Source: Desulfovulcanus ferrireducens (GTDB taxonomy: Bacteria > Desulfobacterota > Desulfovibrionia > Desulfovibrionales > Desulfonatronovibrionaceae). Taken from it: a stretch of 64,000 nucleotides of DNA. Both the position numbers and the translations under genes were made by a program. The notes under the pieces are model-generated. The model made no database searches and had not been told where the DNA came from. It saw only the letters and a list, made by a program, of their open reading frames with translations. This document shows, one piece after another, positions 46,362 through 55,725 of the stretch. Where the stretch lies: NCBI RefSeq assembly GCF_018704065.1, contig NZ_JAGUQP010000002.1, forward strand, positions 1 to 64,000, in the 5' to 3' direction. The stretch's first letter is position 1, and each line of letters opens with the position of its first letter.

Positions 46362-48296
46362 TTAATATTCTGCCCAAATAAAAGGTTTTATGATTGGCTC
46401 AGCCTTTCCGCTAGGCCCAAAACGAAGATTGTCCAGCAGCTCTGCCTTACTCAAGTATATTTTTCGGGCATCATTTGGGTTGTCCAGCACGTAAGGGGTA
46501 ATAAAGACCATTAAATTTGTTCTATTATTTTTTTTCGTATTTGATTTGAACAGCCAACCCAGAACAGGGATGTCACTAAGACCTGGCACTCCTTGAGTGG
46601 TGTCTTCTTTTCCTTTCTCCAGAAGCCCTGCAATGACGATGGTTTCGCCGTTTCTCACTTCAACTGTTGTTTCGGCGGTCCTTTTTTTGGTAGTAGGTGC
46701 TATGGCCACGACTCCCTGCGTTTCGTCCGATACAACCTGGTTCACGATACGGCTGACTTCCTGAAAAATTTTCAGTTTGACTGAGCCCTTATCATTTATC
46801 TGCGGCGTAACTTTAAGGGTGACCCCTACATCCTTGTATTCAATGTTCTGGATAGCTCGGTCAGTACTGGATGTACCCTGGTCAACTCTTGTGGTAAAAG
46901 GTATGTTGTCAGCAACAATAATTTTAGCCTCTTCGTTCTCCATAGTCATAATCTGGGGATATGATATAATGTTAAAGCTGGAATCGTTTTTAGCCAGATT
47001 AAGTAACGTGGCCAGATTATAGACAGTCTTTCCGTTAAAGGTAAATGGAAAGGAAACAAGGCCCAAAGATAGACCAGGAGGCGGTGCCAGGGATTCGGCA
47101 TTGAATAAGTTTGGAGGGCCGCCCGGATTGGATCCTGCAAACCCAACAGTATCTTTATCCATATGAAAAATATTTTTTTGACCGGCCAGGTTCCAATTTA
47201 CTCCCAGAGTTTTGATCTTTGACTCTGAAATTTCCAGGATCGCGGCCTCTATAAAAACCTGTTTGCGCGGAGCATCCAGTTGGGAAATAATTGGTTCAAG
47301 CACTGCAAACTCATCAGGTTCAGCAGTTATGACCAGACTGTTGGTTGGTTTGTCGGCGACGATTTTTACATTTTTAGAAATAATTGGTTCGTTTTGTGTC
47401 TTACTTTTTGTTCCTGCCAGCCCAGACAATACTTTGGCTAATTTTCCCGCTTCGGCATTTTCGAGTTGGACTACCTGCACCTTGCTTTTCCCTTTGGGGG
47501 TAGGTTTATCAAGTTTGGTAATCAGATCTTTGATTTCTTGTAATTCATGTCTTGTAGCCAGAACAATGAGTGCATTAAGCCGTTCATCGGCTAGAGCCAA
47601 GGTAGGGGTGGCAGCGCCTTTTTTTTTTGTTCTTTTTTTAGAGTGCAAGATCTGATTAATATGGTTGCAGATTTTGGTCGCTGATGCATATTCCAAATGA
47701 ATTAATTCCAGGCGCACATTTACACCCGGAGCGTCAATTTCTTTAATAATCCGTAGCAACCTGCGGATATTAGAGGCATAATCGGCCAAGATAAGTGTTT
47801 CTGTGGCGGGATACGCTACCAATAAGCCCTGTTTGGAGACCATGGGAATAAGTATTTTGCGCACTTCATTAGCTGAAGCAAATTCCAGCGGTATAATCTG
47901 GGTAACTAATTTATCCTCTGAGCCTGGTAGTTGGTTGCTTGATTTGAATGTTTGAATACTTTTTTGCCGGGCAGAAATTGTGGGGACAATTTTAATCACA
48001 TCTTCAGAAGGGATCGTAGTAAAACCATTAACTTCCAGGACAGATTGAAAGACCTTGTAAGCTTCATTGAGAGTAATGCTTCTAGGCGATAAAACCGTGA
48101 CCTTCCCTTTGACTTTGTTATCAATAATAAAATTTTTACCGGTTAGTTCGCTGATGAATTTGATAAAAACCCTGATATCAACGTTATCAAAATCCATGGT
48201 TATTTGCTTGGCGGCGTTATCCGCAAAAGTAGGTACTGGCACTGATAACAAAAACAATAAAAAATATATAAATATTCTCATATGTAGCATTTTCAT
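46362..48296 (-). CDS. gspD: Type II secretion secretin GspD
   Basis: 644 aa outer-membrane pore. Signal peptide (to about residue 25), N0 domain (TMDFDNVDIRVFIKFISELT), N1-N3 repeats, and a C-terminal secretin domain from about 440 with VPGLSDIPVLGWLFKSN and the final beta strand TNLMVFITPYVL. Length is typical. GspC upstream binds the N0 domain. A TPR lipoprotein at the operon head could serve as pilotin. Confidence 0.96.
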   Translation of the reverse strand: MKMLHMRIFIYFLLFLLSVPVPTFADNAAKQITMDFDNVDIRVFIKFISELTGKNFIIDNKVKGKVTVLSPRSITLNEAYKVFQSVLEVNGFTTIPSEDVIKIVPTISARQKSIQTFKSSNQLPGSEDKLVTQIIPLEFASANEVRKILIPMVSKQGLLVAYPATETLILADYASNIRRLLRIIKEIDAPGVNVRLELIHLEYASATKICNHINQILHSKKRTKKKGAATPTLALADERLNALIVLATRHELQEIKDLITKLDKPTPKGKSKVQVVQLENAEAGKLAKVLSGLAGTKSKTQNEPIISKNVKIVADKPTNSLVITAEPDEFAVLEPIISQLDAPRKQVFIEAAILEISESKIKTLGVNWNLAGQKNIFHMDKDTVGFAGSNPGGPPNLFNAESLAPPPGLSLGLVSFPFTFNGKTVYNLATLLNLAKNDSSFNIISYPQIMTMENEEAKIIVADNIPFTTRVDQGTSSTDRAIQNIEYKDVGVTLKVTPQINDKGSVKLKIFQEVSRIVNQVVSDETQGVVAIAPTTKKRTAETTVEVRNGETIVIAGLLEKGKEDTTQGVPGLSDIPVLGWLFKSNTKKNNRTNLMVFITPYVLDNPNDARKIYLSKAELLDNLRFGPSGKAEPIIKPFIWAEY

Positions 48297-48432
48297 TCCC
48301 TTTGTAGTTATTTGGACGCTAATTGAAAAATTTTTTACCGTTGACTTGGCAGTCAGCAGGCTGACTGTCTGTTAAACTACCGGCCTTTGGTCAGGAAAGT
48401 CACGAAATTATGTGTCGTTGCTGGCAGTTACA

Positions 48433-49386
48433 CTAATATATCTGATACTCTACCGTCTCTTCCTTTCCTGCTCGCGATATTTTTAGTTTAATTTTACTTT
48501 TATCTTTGAATCGTTCATAAAGATTGAGTAATTTTCTAGGACTATCCAATTTCTCCTTATTTATATCCAAAAGCACGTCCCCATTTTGTAGCCCGAGTTT
48601 TGTGTAAATGCTGTCTGGTTTAATCTTGGTGATTTTAAAGCCGGCGATTTGGCCGCGTATAAGGTAGGGTTTTATCAGGGCATCCTGCATGATGTTGGCC
48701 AAATTACTCATGGAAGTTTCGATCACTTTTCTGGGAATTTTTATTTTTCCTTTTGTTGTGCGGCTAGAATCTTTTTGTTTATTTTTTAATTCTTCAGGAC
48801 GCATGCTTAAAATTTCATCTCTTTTTCCTGTATTTACGATCACATAAGTGCGCAAAATTTTTTTTATCAAGGCATTTTTAATCCTCTCCCCAACGTGATA
48901 AAGGCTCTGTTCTCTTTTTGCTAAATCTTCAATGATAGCTGTTGAGATATCTCCATCCTTGTCCACAATGGTCCCTACCAGTTTAAGCCTGAGCGTGGCC
49001 AACGGAAGGTCTTCTGGTTTTTGCTCTTCTTCTTTTTGAATAGCAGGTTCATAAAGTTTTCCGCCAAATAGATTTCTATCAATAATGGATTTAAAATCCA
49101 GGGCCTGGGGATTTGTCCGGGGCCTGAGAGTTGCTAAAAACTTTGACTTTTGGGGAGCAGGTAGGGTTAGTCCGGGCTCTGGGATAAGGTTAAAGGATAG
49201 CCAGGCAGTTATTGTCCTGCCCAGACAAATGGATGAGATAACTATGCTTACCCCGAGCACTAAATATTTTAGATTGTTTGAGTGTGCAAAGGTTAGGAAA
49301 AATTCTCGGCAGGTGTTGATAATTTCACTCAATTTTTCACCGTTTAACAATTCGTGACTCATAGTCCGCATCTTTTCTTCTTTCAT
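48433..49386 (-). CDS. gspC: Type II secretion protein GspC with PDZ domain
   Basis: 317 aa bitopic protein: one membrane helix (about 39-58), a periplasmic HR domain (IIDRNLFGGKLY) that contacts GspD, and a C-terminal PDZ domain (GFKITKIKPDSIYTKLGLQ) probably involved in substrate choice. I place the start at ATG 49386, which overlaps the stop of the TPR gene as ATGA. Confidence 0.92.
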   Translation of the reverse strand: MKEEKMRTMSHELLNGEKLSEIINTCREFFLTFAHSNNLKYLVLGVSIVISSICLGRTITAWLSFNLIPEPGLTLPAPQKSKFLATLRPRTNPQALDFKSIIDRNLFGGKLYEPAIQKEEEQKPEDLPLATLRLKLVGTIVDKDGDISTAIIEDLAKREQSLYHVGERIKNALIKKILRTYVIVNTGKRDEILSMRPEELKNKQKDSSRTTKGKIKIPRKVIETSMSNLANIMQDALIKPYLIRGQIAGFKITKIKPDSIYTKLGLQNGDVLLDINKEKLDSPRKLLNLYERFKDKSKIKLKISRAGKEETVEYQIY

Positions 49387-50237
49387 TCGACCGGACATTC
49401 TCCACTATTTTGCAATTGTTTGTACCGGCCGCATAGACCTAACTTGCAGGCTTGACTTAAATCAGCACAACCTAACTTGCGCTTGTTTTTACGCAGACGC
49501 AGAATCCCTCGATTATAATAAGCAGGAGCAAACTCAGGATCCAGAGATAAAGCACGGGAATAATCGTCAAGGGCTTGGTTAATTTCGCCTGAGGCCTCAT
49601 AAATAAGAGCCCGATTATAATATGCATGGACGTCTGTGGGGTTGAGAGCCGTGGCCTGGGTTACATCGTGCAAGGCCTGGTTTATTTTTCCGGATTTTAA
49701 ATAGGCAATGCCGCGATTTAAATAGGCATTTGTAAGGTTGGGCTTTAAGATAATTGCTTGTGTGTAGTAATAACTCGCTCGTTCATACTGTTTTTTTTGT
49801 AAATAAATATTGCCCAGATTGTAGAGTATTACCGGATTATTCTTATCCAGGTTTAAGGCCTTATGTAAATTTTTTTGAGCCTCATCGAAGTTGTTAACTG
49901 CTGCATAGGCTAGACCTTTGTTTACATAAGCTTGAACAAAGTAAGGATTTAATGAAATGGCTCGTGTAAAGTTTTCAATAGCATTAGAGTAAAGTTTTAA
50001 CTTAGCTTGGCAGAGACCCTTGTTAAAGTATAAGGTTGCATTGGCAGGTTTGTTTTTTATTGCCAGGTCAAACGCTCTTATGGCTTTTTCATACTCGCCT
50101 TTTGTGTAAAAAAACAGGCCACTTCTAACATTAGATATTGGCCTCAGTTGGCTGTCATGTTTACTTTTTTGAGCTGCACAACCTGCAAATATTATGAATA
50201 AGCAGATTAAAAGTTTTGTTGCGCTTGTTGGAGTCAT
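49383..50237 (-). CDS. TPR lipoprotein at the head of the type II secretion operon
   Basis: 284 aa. Lipobox FAGC (Cys near residue 19), then six or seven canonical TPR repeats (AYYNRALIYEASGEINQALDD) and a Cys-rich end (LGCADLSQACKLGLCG). By position and fold it may be the pilotin or an assembly factor for the GspD secretin; this is inference. Overlaps gspC by 4 bp. First gene of the run. Confidence 0.85.
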   Translation of the reverse strand: MTPTSATKLLICLFIIFAGCAAQKSKHDSQLRPISNVRSGLFFYTKGEYEKAIRAFDLAIKNKPANATLYFNKGLCQAKLKLYSNAIENFTRAISLNPYFVQAYVNKGLAYAAVNNFDEAQKNLHKALNLDKNNPVILYNLGNIYLQKKQYERASYYYTQAIILKPNLTNAYLNRGIAYLKSGKINQALHDVTQATALNPTDVHAYYNRALIYEASGEINQALDDYSRALSLDPEFAPAYYNRGILRLRKNKRKLGCADLSQACKLGLCGRYKQLQNSGECPVE

Positions 50238-51687
50238 TGAAAACCTTGCGTTTCTTTTGTTTGTTAAAGATTTATTTGGAGGTGATGGTGATGGAAAAGG
50301 TCGATTGCCTCAATTTTATAGAATTTATTACCAAGAGTGTCTTGCCAGCTTCACATCGCTTCACATCGTTTCCGAGGGGAAGCGAAGAAGAAGTTCCTTC
50401 CATTTGTTCAGGATTCTTCAGCCAGTCTCTCCCGCATCTGGCTTGATTAAGAATGATGGGGTAAGAAGCACCATTCAGAACAATACAACTTTTCTCACTA
50501 TTCCATCTGTATCTTCCATATTTCTTATTCTCTCGGGCAGCTCGCATTTTTGATGTAAAAAACGCTAAAAGATCCTATAAGTAGATGATATGGTTAATGA
50601 TTTTTTAATGTTAAAATGACAAGACTTGTTCCATTGGTCTATAAAAATAAAAAATATTGCAAAATAAATGAAGAATCCAGCGGGAGTTAATTTGTTTATA
50701 TTTATCTCAAATCATAGCAAAAATTTATGTATACAGGCTAAGAGAATAGAAAACAAGATGTTGTACAAGCTTATATATGCATTGGCAGACATTAAAAAAT
50801 CTGTATAACTTGTTTTGTATAATATAAATAAAAATTATGTCTTACTTCATGGACTTCTGGACAGGAAGCAAGGTAGATATTTTAAGAAGAAGAAATATCA
50901 CAAGAAACCTGCCTACCGATATTTTAAACCTAATCTAATCAAAAACCAACCGTTATTTAGCCCTATCAAATGTAAATATATAGAAAATTTCAAATTTAAC
51001 TCTGGCCAGAAAATATTGCTCAGGGCAGATTCGTATCGTAAGAAAAGAGGGCGTAATGAGTTATTGGCAATTCTATATTTTAAAAAATCTGTAAATCTAT
51101 AGATTGACCATTGCAAAAAAAAGTAATTTATGCTTATAAGACAAATATTATTTTTTTGCAATAAATAATTCATTTTTGAGAAAACTAGTTCGATGGTTGA
51201 GGCAGAAAATAGAAATCATTTCTGCTCCCAGTCTCCCGCTGTAACTGACTGTCTTTTAAAAGATAATCATATAAGCTTTGTTTGGGATTGTCTTAAAATG
51301 TTATCTACTTAACTCCTCGCTATCGTTCTATCCTCTCGAGTGAAATTTTCTTATAATCTCAAAATGATGTCTTCAATTTGGTTTTTGACTGGAAATGTCA
51401 TTGGCTGATCTTATTTCTATAAACCCATTTTGAACTAGACATAAGGAAAGGTTTAAGAGTTTTTTTACTTAAATTTTACGTAATATGATGGAACTGGGCT
51501 TTTGATACTCAAGAATATTTCATTTCAGACCAGATTTTCAAGAAGTTTGATTAAAGATGGTAGTGTGTTGAATTTATTAAGTTTTCGAATAATTTTTTTG
51601 TTAGAATATTTTTGGCAATAAAACATAATATTATTTATCGTTTTATTATTTAAAATGTAAGAAAAATAAAATAAGGTGGGATGAAAG
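50238..51687. other. 1.45-kb AT-rich region without a supported gene
   Basis: Visibly more AT-rich than its flanks, especially 50560-51690. Short readings at 50272-50547 (minus) and 50815-51102 (plus) have no recognisable family, ribosome site or motif, and I do not call them. It separates the secretion operon from the lipoprotein/exported protein pair and could hold remnants of transferred DNA and the promoter of that pair. Confidence 0.6.
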
Positions 51688-51816
51688 ATGAAGAAAAAGT
51701 TAGTTTTGGTAGTTGTGACCGTGTTAATGCTCATTTGTTTAGCTATTGCTACTGGTTGCAATGGAGGTGGAAGTAGTAATGACAGTACTTCAACTATAGA
51801 TGGAAGCGGGAGTTAA
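51688..51816 (+). CDS. Very small lipoprotein (42 aa)
   Basis: Encodes MKKKLVLVVVTVLMLICLAI followed by lipobox ATGC, then a Gly/Ser/Asp/Thr-rich tail of 18 residues (NGGGSSNDSTSTIDGSGS). Purine-rich AAGGTGGGATG precedes the ATG. The mature peptide would be only 19 residues on a lipid anchor. It ends 25 bp before the large exported protein, so the two are co-transcribed. Function unknown; the form recalls bacteriocin-release or entericidin-like lipopeptides, which is only a resemblance. Confidence 0.7.
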   Translation: MKKKLVLVVVTVLMLICLAIATGCNGGGSSNDSTSTIDGSGS

Positions 51817-51841
51817 ATTTTATTTAAGAATGGAGGAAAAA

Positions 51842-53710
51842 ATGAAAATATTTACACTTCCAAAGATAGGATTAATAATTATAGCATTTTTTTGGGTAAG
51901 TAGTGTATGTTACGGGGCATTAACGCCCGGTCAAATTTATACTATTGAAGTTTCTCCTATTGACTCAAATGGAAAAGTTGGTTCGCTGGCTGCTTCTACA
52001 ACGTCAACCGCAGATTTAAATGGAAAGATATCTTTTTTTCTAGACGGTGTGCCCACCACTAGTGATGGATATAACTTTCTTCTGGTTGTCATAAAAGATT
52101 CCGACGGCACTATTGTCAGGCGTTCTCTCGCCCCCGCCCCTTCTCCGGGTTCAACTGTTAACTTGGGTGTTTCTCCTATGACAGAGGCCCAGAGTCAGGC
52201 CATGCTTGGTGCCATGGAGACTGCCGGAAGTGACGATCCTATTATGGTACTTTTTGGTTTTACTCTGGTAAGATCAGGCGGTTATATACATGATGATATT
52301 TCTCATCTTGGAAGCCTGGGAAGAGTTGCTGTCAGAGGGGAAAATGGGTTTAATAACTACCTCGAAGGCAAAATTGGAGCGGATAAAATGGCTGTTTTTC
52401 GGTCGGCTGTTCAGACTAGCCTTGCTCAGTATACCGCAAAAATAAAAGAAGCGGTTGACCATATTGCTGATTCTCAAACGGCCAAAAATTATAGAGGAGA
52501 AGCTGCTGCTTTGCTCTCAGAATTGCTTATAGGCGCAGCCTCAGAGGCTGGTTTTGACCCAGGTTATATTAATGCCGCCATAAGGGCAATGGGAGACAAA
52601 GCAGATGATTATCTTGCAAATGATGGGGCTACCATGTCTCCAAGTGTCTTATCATCCATAGATGCCATTATGAGCGCTACTTATATGAAGATACAAGCAG
52701 AATGTGTCAGAAAAAAATATACTTCGGCACTTACTGTTCTTGATGCATCACAGAGTCAGGTGGAAAGAGTAAACACTGCCGTCACTAATCTTTCCAACGC
52801 TATGCTAACTGCTTTTCAGGGTTTTGAAGCGCTATTTGAAAACGAAGAGAATCTTCCTTCAATCTCAGACATCGATCAGGAGCAACAAAATTTCGATCAA
52901 AAGATGCAACAAGCATTTAACAATTTTATGCAGGATATCGCATCAACCAATGCCGAGATAGATACCATGGTTGATAAAATGAAGAGTGGGTTTTGTGGTG
53001 GCGATCAGAATTGCGAAACTCTACTAAATAGTATGAAGGACTCTAACTCCGATGGTAATTATACCGATGGCACATTTACATTTTGGGACATGTCCGGGAA
53101 CGCCAGAAACTGGCCTATAACTATGGTTGTTCCGGTGACCTGGGTGGTAGCAAATTATTCCGACACTTTTACCTACACCCGCGATACCATTCAAGCACCT
53201 CAGTGTATGGATTGGCTTGATAGCGATGATAATTCCACTAACGGTATAGATCATCAGCGACATGATTTCCAGGCTATGGGGTTGCCAGGCAGCCTTGCTG
53301 CCTTATTTAGTTTACGAGAGGATATAGAAATCATAAATACAAGAAGATGGGCAGGAGAAATGGCGTCATCCTGTGATATGACCAATGCTACATATAATAA
53401 TCTGGACCCAGGGGAACAAACTGACGCATATGAACTATCAGTAAATGGAACGGATTTAGGTAGGGCCTATAATCTTGAGATTATAACTATTGAGGATAGT
53501 ACATCGGAGGATGACTTGGCTGGTATCAATGCCACGAATTTTACCTATTGCAGTGTTTTTTCTCCTTACCTTCTTGCGTCAGAAATAGAAGGTTTAGAAG
53601 ATTTAAGGCTTTCAAGATTAGCGCAAAGAAAGGCTGCTATTGGCCCGGCTGAGATCTCCGAGGCCCAGAGACAGGCATTGGTAGATACTGCCACCATGCC
53701 TGATTTTTGA
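51842..53710 (+). CDS. Large exported protein of unknown function
   Basis: 622 aa starting at ATG 51842 with GGAGG 6 nt upstream. Signal peptide MKIFTLPKIGLIIIAFFWVS with cleavage near CYGA. An N-terminal beta domain (TIEVSPIDSNGKVG) is followed by a long helical middle (about 180-400) with several Met-rich stretches. The C-terminal third is rich in Asp/Asn/Thr (DSNSDGNYTDG, DWLDSDDNSTNGIDH), possibly calcium-binding, with several Cys. No family recognised. Next to the T2SS operon and with no membrane anchor, it is a reasonable T2SS cargo candidate. A classic terminator follows. Confidence 0.85.
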   Translation: MKIFTLPKIGLIIIAFFWVSSVCYGALTPGQIYTIEVSPIDSNGKVGSLAASTTSTADLNGKISFFLDGVPTTSDGYNFLLVVIKDSDGTIVRRSLAPAPSPGSTVNLGVSPMTEAQSQAMLGAMETAGSDDPIMVLFGFTLVRSGGYIHDDISHLGSLGRVAVRGENGFNNYLEGKIGADKMAVFRSAVQTSLAQYTAKIKEAVDHIADSQTAKNYRGEAAALLSELLIGAASEAGFDPGYINAAIRAMGDKADDYLANDGATMSPSVLSSIDAIMSATYMKIQAECVRKKYTSALTVLDASQSQVERVNTAVTNLSNAMLTAFQGFEALFENEENLPSISDIDQEQQNFDQKMQQAFNNFMQDIASTNAEIDTMVDKMKSGFCGGDQNCETLLNSMKDSNSDGNYTDGTFTFWDMSGNARNWPITMVVPVTWVVANYSDTFTYTRDTIQAPQCMDWLDSDDNSTNGIDHQRHDFQAMGLPGSLAALFSLREDIEIINTRRWAGEMASSCDMTNATYNNLDPGEQTDAYELSVNGTDLGRAYNLEIITIEDSTSEDDLAGINATNFTYCSVFSPYLLASEIEGLEDLRLSRLAQRKAAIGPAEISEAQRQALVDTATMPDF

Positions 53711-53722
53711 TATCTCCATAAG

Positions 53723-53751
53723 GGGAAACCTATTCAGGTTTCCCGTTTTTT
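53723..53751 (+). terminator. Intrinsic terminator after the exported protein
   Basis: GGGAAACCT/AGGTTTCCC 9-bp stem with ATTC loop, followed by GTTTTTT. Confidence 0.9.
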
Positions 53752-54112
53752 ACTAACTCAACTTACGGGGTTAGTGCTTCATGGAAATTTTGGTGTGTGA
53801 TAATAGTTTATAAACTGGTCAGGTAACGGCCACTAACTTTGAGCCACATCAGGGTAAGGGGGGGGGAGTCAATGGAGTTAGTTGAACAGTTGGGGCTTTT
53901 CTCGGCGGTGTAATTTTAAAGCCAGGAGGAATTTTTGAGGGGTTGATTGTGCTTATCAAGAATAAACGAAAAAGGCTGTACTGTAAAAGCTTAACTCAGT
54001 AGGCCATACTTTGCTAGTTAGGGGCGCCTATTTCTCTCACCTCGCAACACCTCCCCTTTTCAACAATTTTTTCAACTAAAGGCCAAGCTGTGTCGAAATT
54101 TGGCACTTCCTC
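53752..54112. other. Intergenic region with a G9 run, no gene seen
   Basis: 361 bp between a terminator and the Hsp20 promoter. A run of nine G (53858-53866) is the only notable feature; no ORF with motif or ribosome site was found. Confidence 0.6.
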
Positions 54113-54140
54113 TTGACGCCTCTCTTTTGGTGTTTATTAT
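54113..54140 (+). promoter_or_regulatory. Promoter of the Hsp20 cluster
   Basis: TTGACG and TATTAT spaced by 16 bp, about 35 bp upstream of the first Hsp20 ATG. The -35 is preceded by CTC, giving CTTGAC, compatible with sigma-70 or a sigma-32-like factor. No CIRCE element is visible. Confidence 0.55.
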
Positions 54141-54174
54141 ATAAAGCAAAAAAAGATTGATGGAGGTGATAATT

Positions 54175-54588
54175 ATGGTAATCGATTTTAGTGCATTTTA
54201 TGATTTGCCAAGACAAATAGATAGATTTTTTGATGAATTCTGGAAACCAAATGTAATCAGCCAGAGACGGGCATCATATCCTCCAATAAACATTACTGAA
54301 GATCAGGCTAATATATATGTAACTGCTGAAATTCCCGGGATGGATATTGACGATTTAGAGATAACTTTAACCGATGGCAGTGTAGTTATCAAAGGTAACA
54401 GAAAGGCAGACAATGGTAATTACTACCGACAGGAAAGACCTACTGGTGTATTCCAAAGAGTTATAAATTTAAATGTTCCAATTGATGCTGATAAAGTAAA
54501 AGCAAAAATGAAAGACGGCTTGTTGGAAATAGTTTTGCCAAAGGCTGATGAAGCCAAACCAAAGAAAATCAGTATAGAAGCTGAATAA
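54175..54588 (+). CDS. Small heat-shock protein Hsp20 (first of three)
   Basis: 137 aa holdase chaperone. The alpha-crystallin domain runs from NITEDQANIYVTAEIPGMD to the C-terminal strand KDGLLEIVLPK (about residues 38-130). A strong ribosome site (GGAGGTGAT) fixes the start at 54175. The C-terminal tail lacks a clear IxI/V motif beyond KKISIEAE. First gene of a tandem trio. Confidence 0.92.
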   Translation: MVIDFSAFYDLPRQIDRFFDEFWKPNVISQRRASYPPINITEDQANIYVTAEIPGMDIDDLEITLTDGSVVIKGNRKADNGNYYRQERPTGVFQRVINLNVPIDADKVKAKMKDGLLEIVLPKADEAKPKKISIEAE

Positions 54589-54603
54589 TGGGAGGTGAGC
54601 ACA

Positions 54604-54972
54604 ATGACCCAAGAAGTAATCAAAAAAGAGACCAACACACTGCCTCGCTTTGCTCCTAACACTGATATTATAGAACGTGAAGATGGATTTCATATATATA
54701 TGGACCTTCCTGGAGTGAGCAAGGATGACTTAACGATTGATCTTAAAGAAAACGAACTCCAGGTTAGTGCCAGGGCCGTTTATCCTAAGAGGGAAAATGT
54801 AAACAATATCCATCTTGAATTTGGCGATAGTGAATATGTGCGTAATTTTACCATCTCTGATATCGTTGATCGCCAGAATATTAAAGCAACTTTAAAGAAC
54901 GGAGTATTGGAACTATTCTTGCCTAAAGCAGAAAAGGCCAAGCCGAGAAAAATCGAGATACAAGCTGAATAA
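54604..54972 (+). CDS. Small heat-shock protein Hsp20 (second)
   Basis: 122 aa alpha-crystallin protein, shorter at the front than its neighbours. The core motifs FHIYMDLPGVSKDDLTIDL and LKNGVLELFLPKAEKAKPRK are intact. Starts at ATG 54604 after GGGAGGTGAG. It probably forms mixed oligomers with the first and third paralogs. Confidence 0.9.
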   Translation: MTQEVIKKETNTLPRFAPNTDIIEREDGFHIYMDLPGVSKDDLTIDLKENELQVSARAVYPKRENVNNIHLEFGDSEYVRNFTISDIVDRQNIKATLKNGVLELFLPKAEKAKPRKIEIQAE

Positions 54973-55013
54973 TAGAAGAAAGAATATCTAATGGGTATAA
55001 AGGGGGTGATATT

Positions 55014-55469
55014 ATGTTTGAAAGAATGTTCCCAGTCTTACGGAGAAAAAAAGAATCCGAAATAAAGAGTCCTCAAACCATTTTCGACCTGTTTGAAGAA
55101 ATGTGGAGGCAGCCATTTTGGGGCATGGAGCAATTTACACCTGGCTTCGTCCCTGCAGTTGAAGTAAGTGAAAAAGATGACGAAATAGTCGTGCGGGCAG
55201 AAATCCCTGGTCTGGATACCAAAGATTTGGATGTAACTATTGAAAATAACTATCTGATTATCAAGGGAGAAAAAAAGAGGGAAAAGAAAGAGGAAAAAGA
55301 GAGTTTTGTGCACATGGAGTGTTCTTACGGCTCTTTTTACCGTACTATTCCATTAACTACCGAAGTGGATAAGGATAAAATTAAAGCCAAATATAAAAAA
55401 GGTGTTTTAACCATTACGCTACCAAAGGTTGAGTCTGCCAAAGCCAAACGTATTGCCATTGAAAGTTAA
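55014..55469 (+). CDS. Small heat-shock protein Hsp20 (third)
   Basis: 151 aa, the longest of the three. It has an N-terminal region with FDLFEEMWRQPFWGME (typical amphipathic front), the alpha-crystallin core (VVRAEIPGLDTKDLDVTIE) with a long basic loop (KREKKEEKES), and the tail KKGVLTITLPKVESAKAK. Ribosome site AAGGGGGTGAT. It is more like class A Hsp20 than the other two. Confidence 0.93.
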   Translation: MFERMFPVLRRKKESEIKSPQTIFDLFEEMWRQPFWGMEQFTPGFVPAVEVSEKDDEIVVRAEIPGLDTKDLDVTIENNYLIIKGEKKREKKEEKESFVHMECSYGSFYRTIPLTTEVDKDKIKAKYKKGVLTITLPKVESAKAKRIAIES

Positions 55470-55486
55470 TAAAATTTCAAAAGAGC

Positions 55487-55517
55487 AAAAAAAAGGAGGG
55501 AATCCCCTCCTTTTTTT
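55487..55517 (+). terminator. Intrinsic terminator after the Hsp20 cluster
   Basis: AAAAAAAGGAGGG/CCCTCCTTTTTTT stem with a short AATC loop ending in seven T. The symmetric A and T flanks also let it end tRNA-Leu transcripts from the other strand. Confidence 0.9.
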
Positions 55518-55525
55518 GTTTTTCT

Positions 55526-55615
55526 TGGTGCCCGGGGCCAGACTCGAACTGGCACGAAGCTAAGCTTCGAGGGATTTTAAGTCCCTTGCGTCTACCAAAA
55601 TTCCGCCACCCGGGC
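55526..55615 (-). tRNA. tRNA-Leu (anticodon UAA)
   Basis: Class II tRNA of 90 nt including encoded CCA (55526-55528 on the plus strand reads TGG). Acceptor stem GCCCGGG/CCCGGGC, anticodon loop CTTAAAA with UAA at positions 34-36, a variable arm CGAAGCTTAGCTTCG and T-loop GTTCGAGTC. Confidence 0.96.
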
Positions 55616-55725
55616 GAAGAAGTCCTTTCATTATACTTTGATTTAATTCCCGTCAACCATTTACTCGCATTTGAGAGAGGGTTTACGCTCTAGTCTTTTC
55701 AAGCTAATATTGTTAAGATTTATAT

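Noticed and set aside
50272-50547. 91-codon minus-strand reading
   Set aside because: No family resemblance or ribosome site; overlaps a longer opposite reading and looks like chance or a remnant.
50815-51102. 95-codon Lys/Arg-rich reading on the plus strand
   Set aside because: Very AT-rich, no ribosome site, no recognisable domain, and an equally long reading lies on the other strand.
53858-53866. G9 tract as a phase-variation switch
   Set aside because: Non-coding, more than 250 bp from the Hsp20 promoter; no gene to switch is evident.
54104-54122. Sigma-54-like TGGCAC...CTTGA in front of the Hsp20 genes
   Set aside because: The -24/-12 spacing is off by one and the -12 GC is missing; the TTGACG/TATTAT pair is better.
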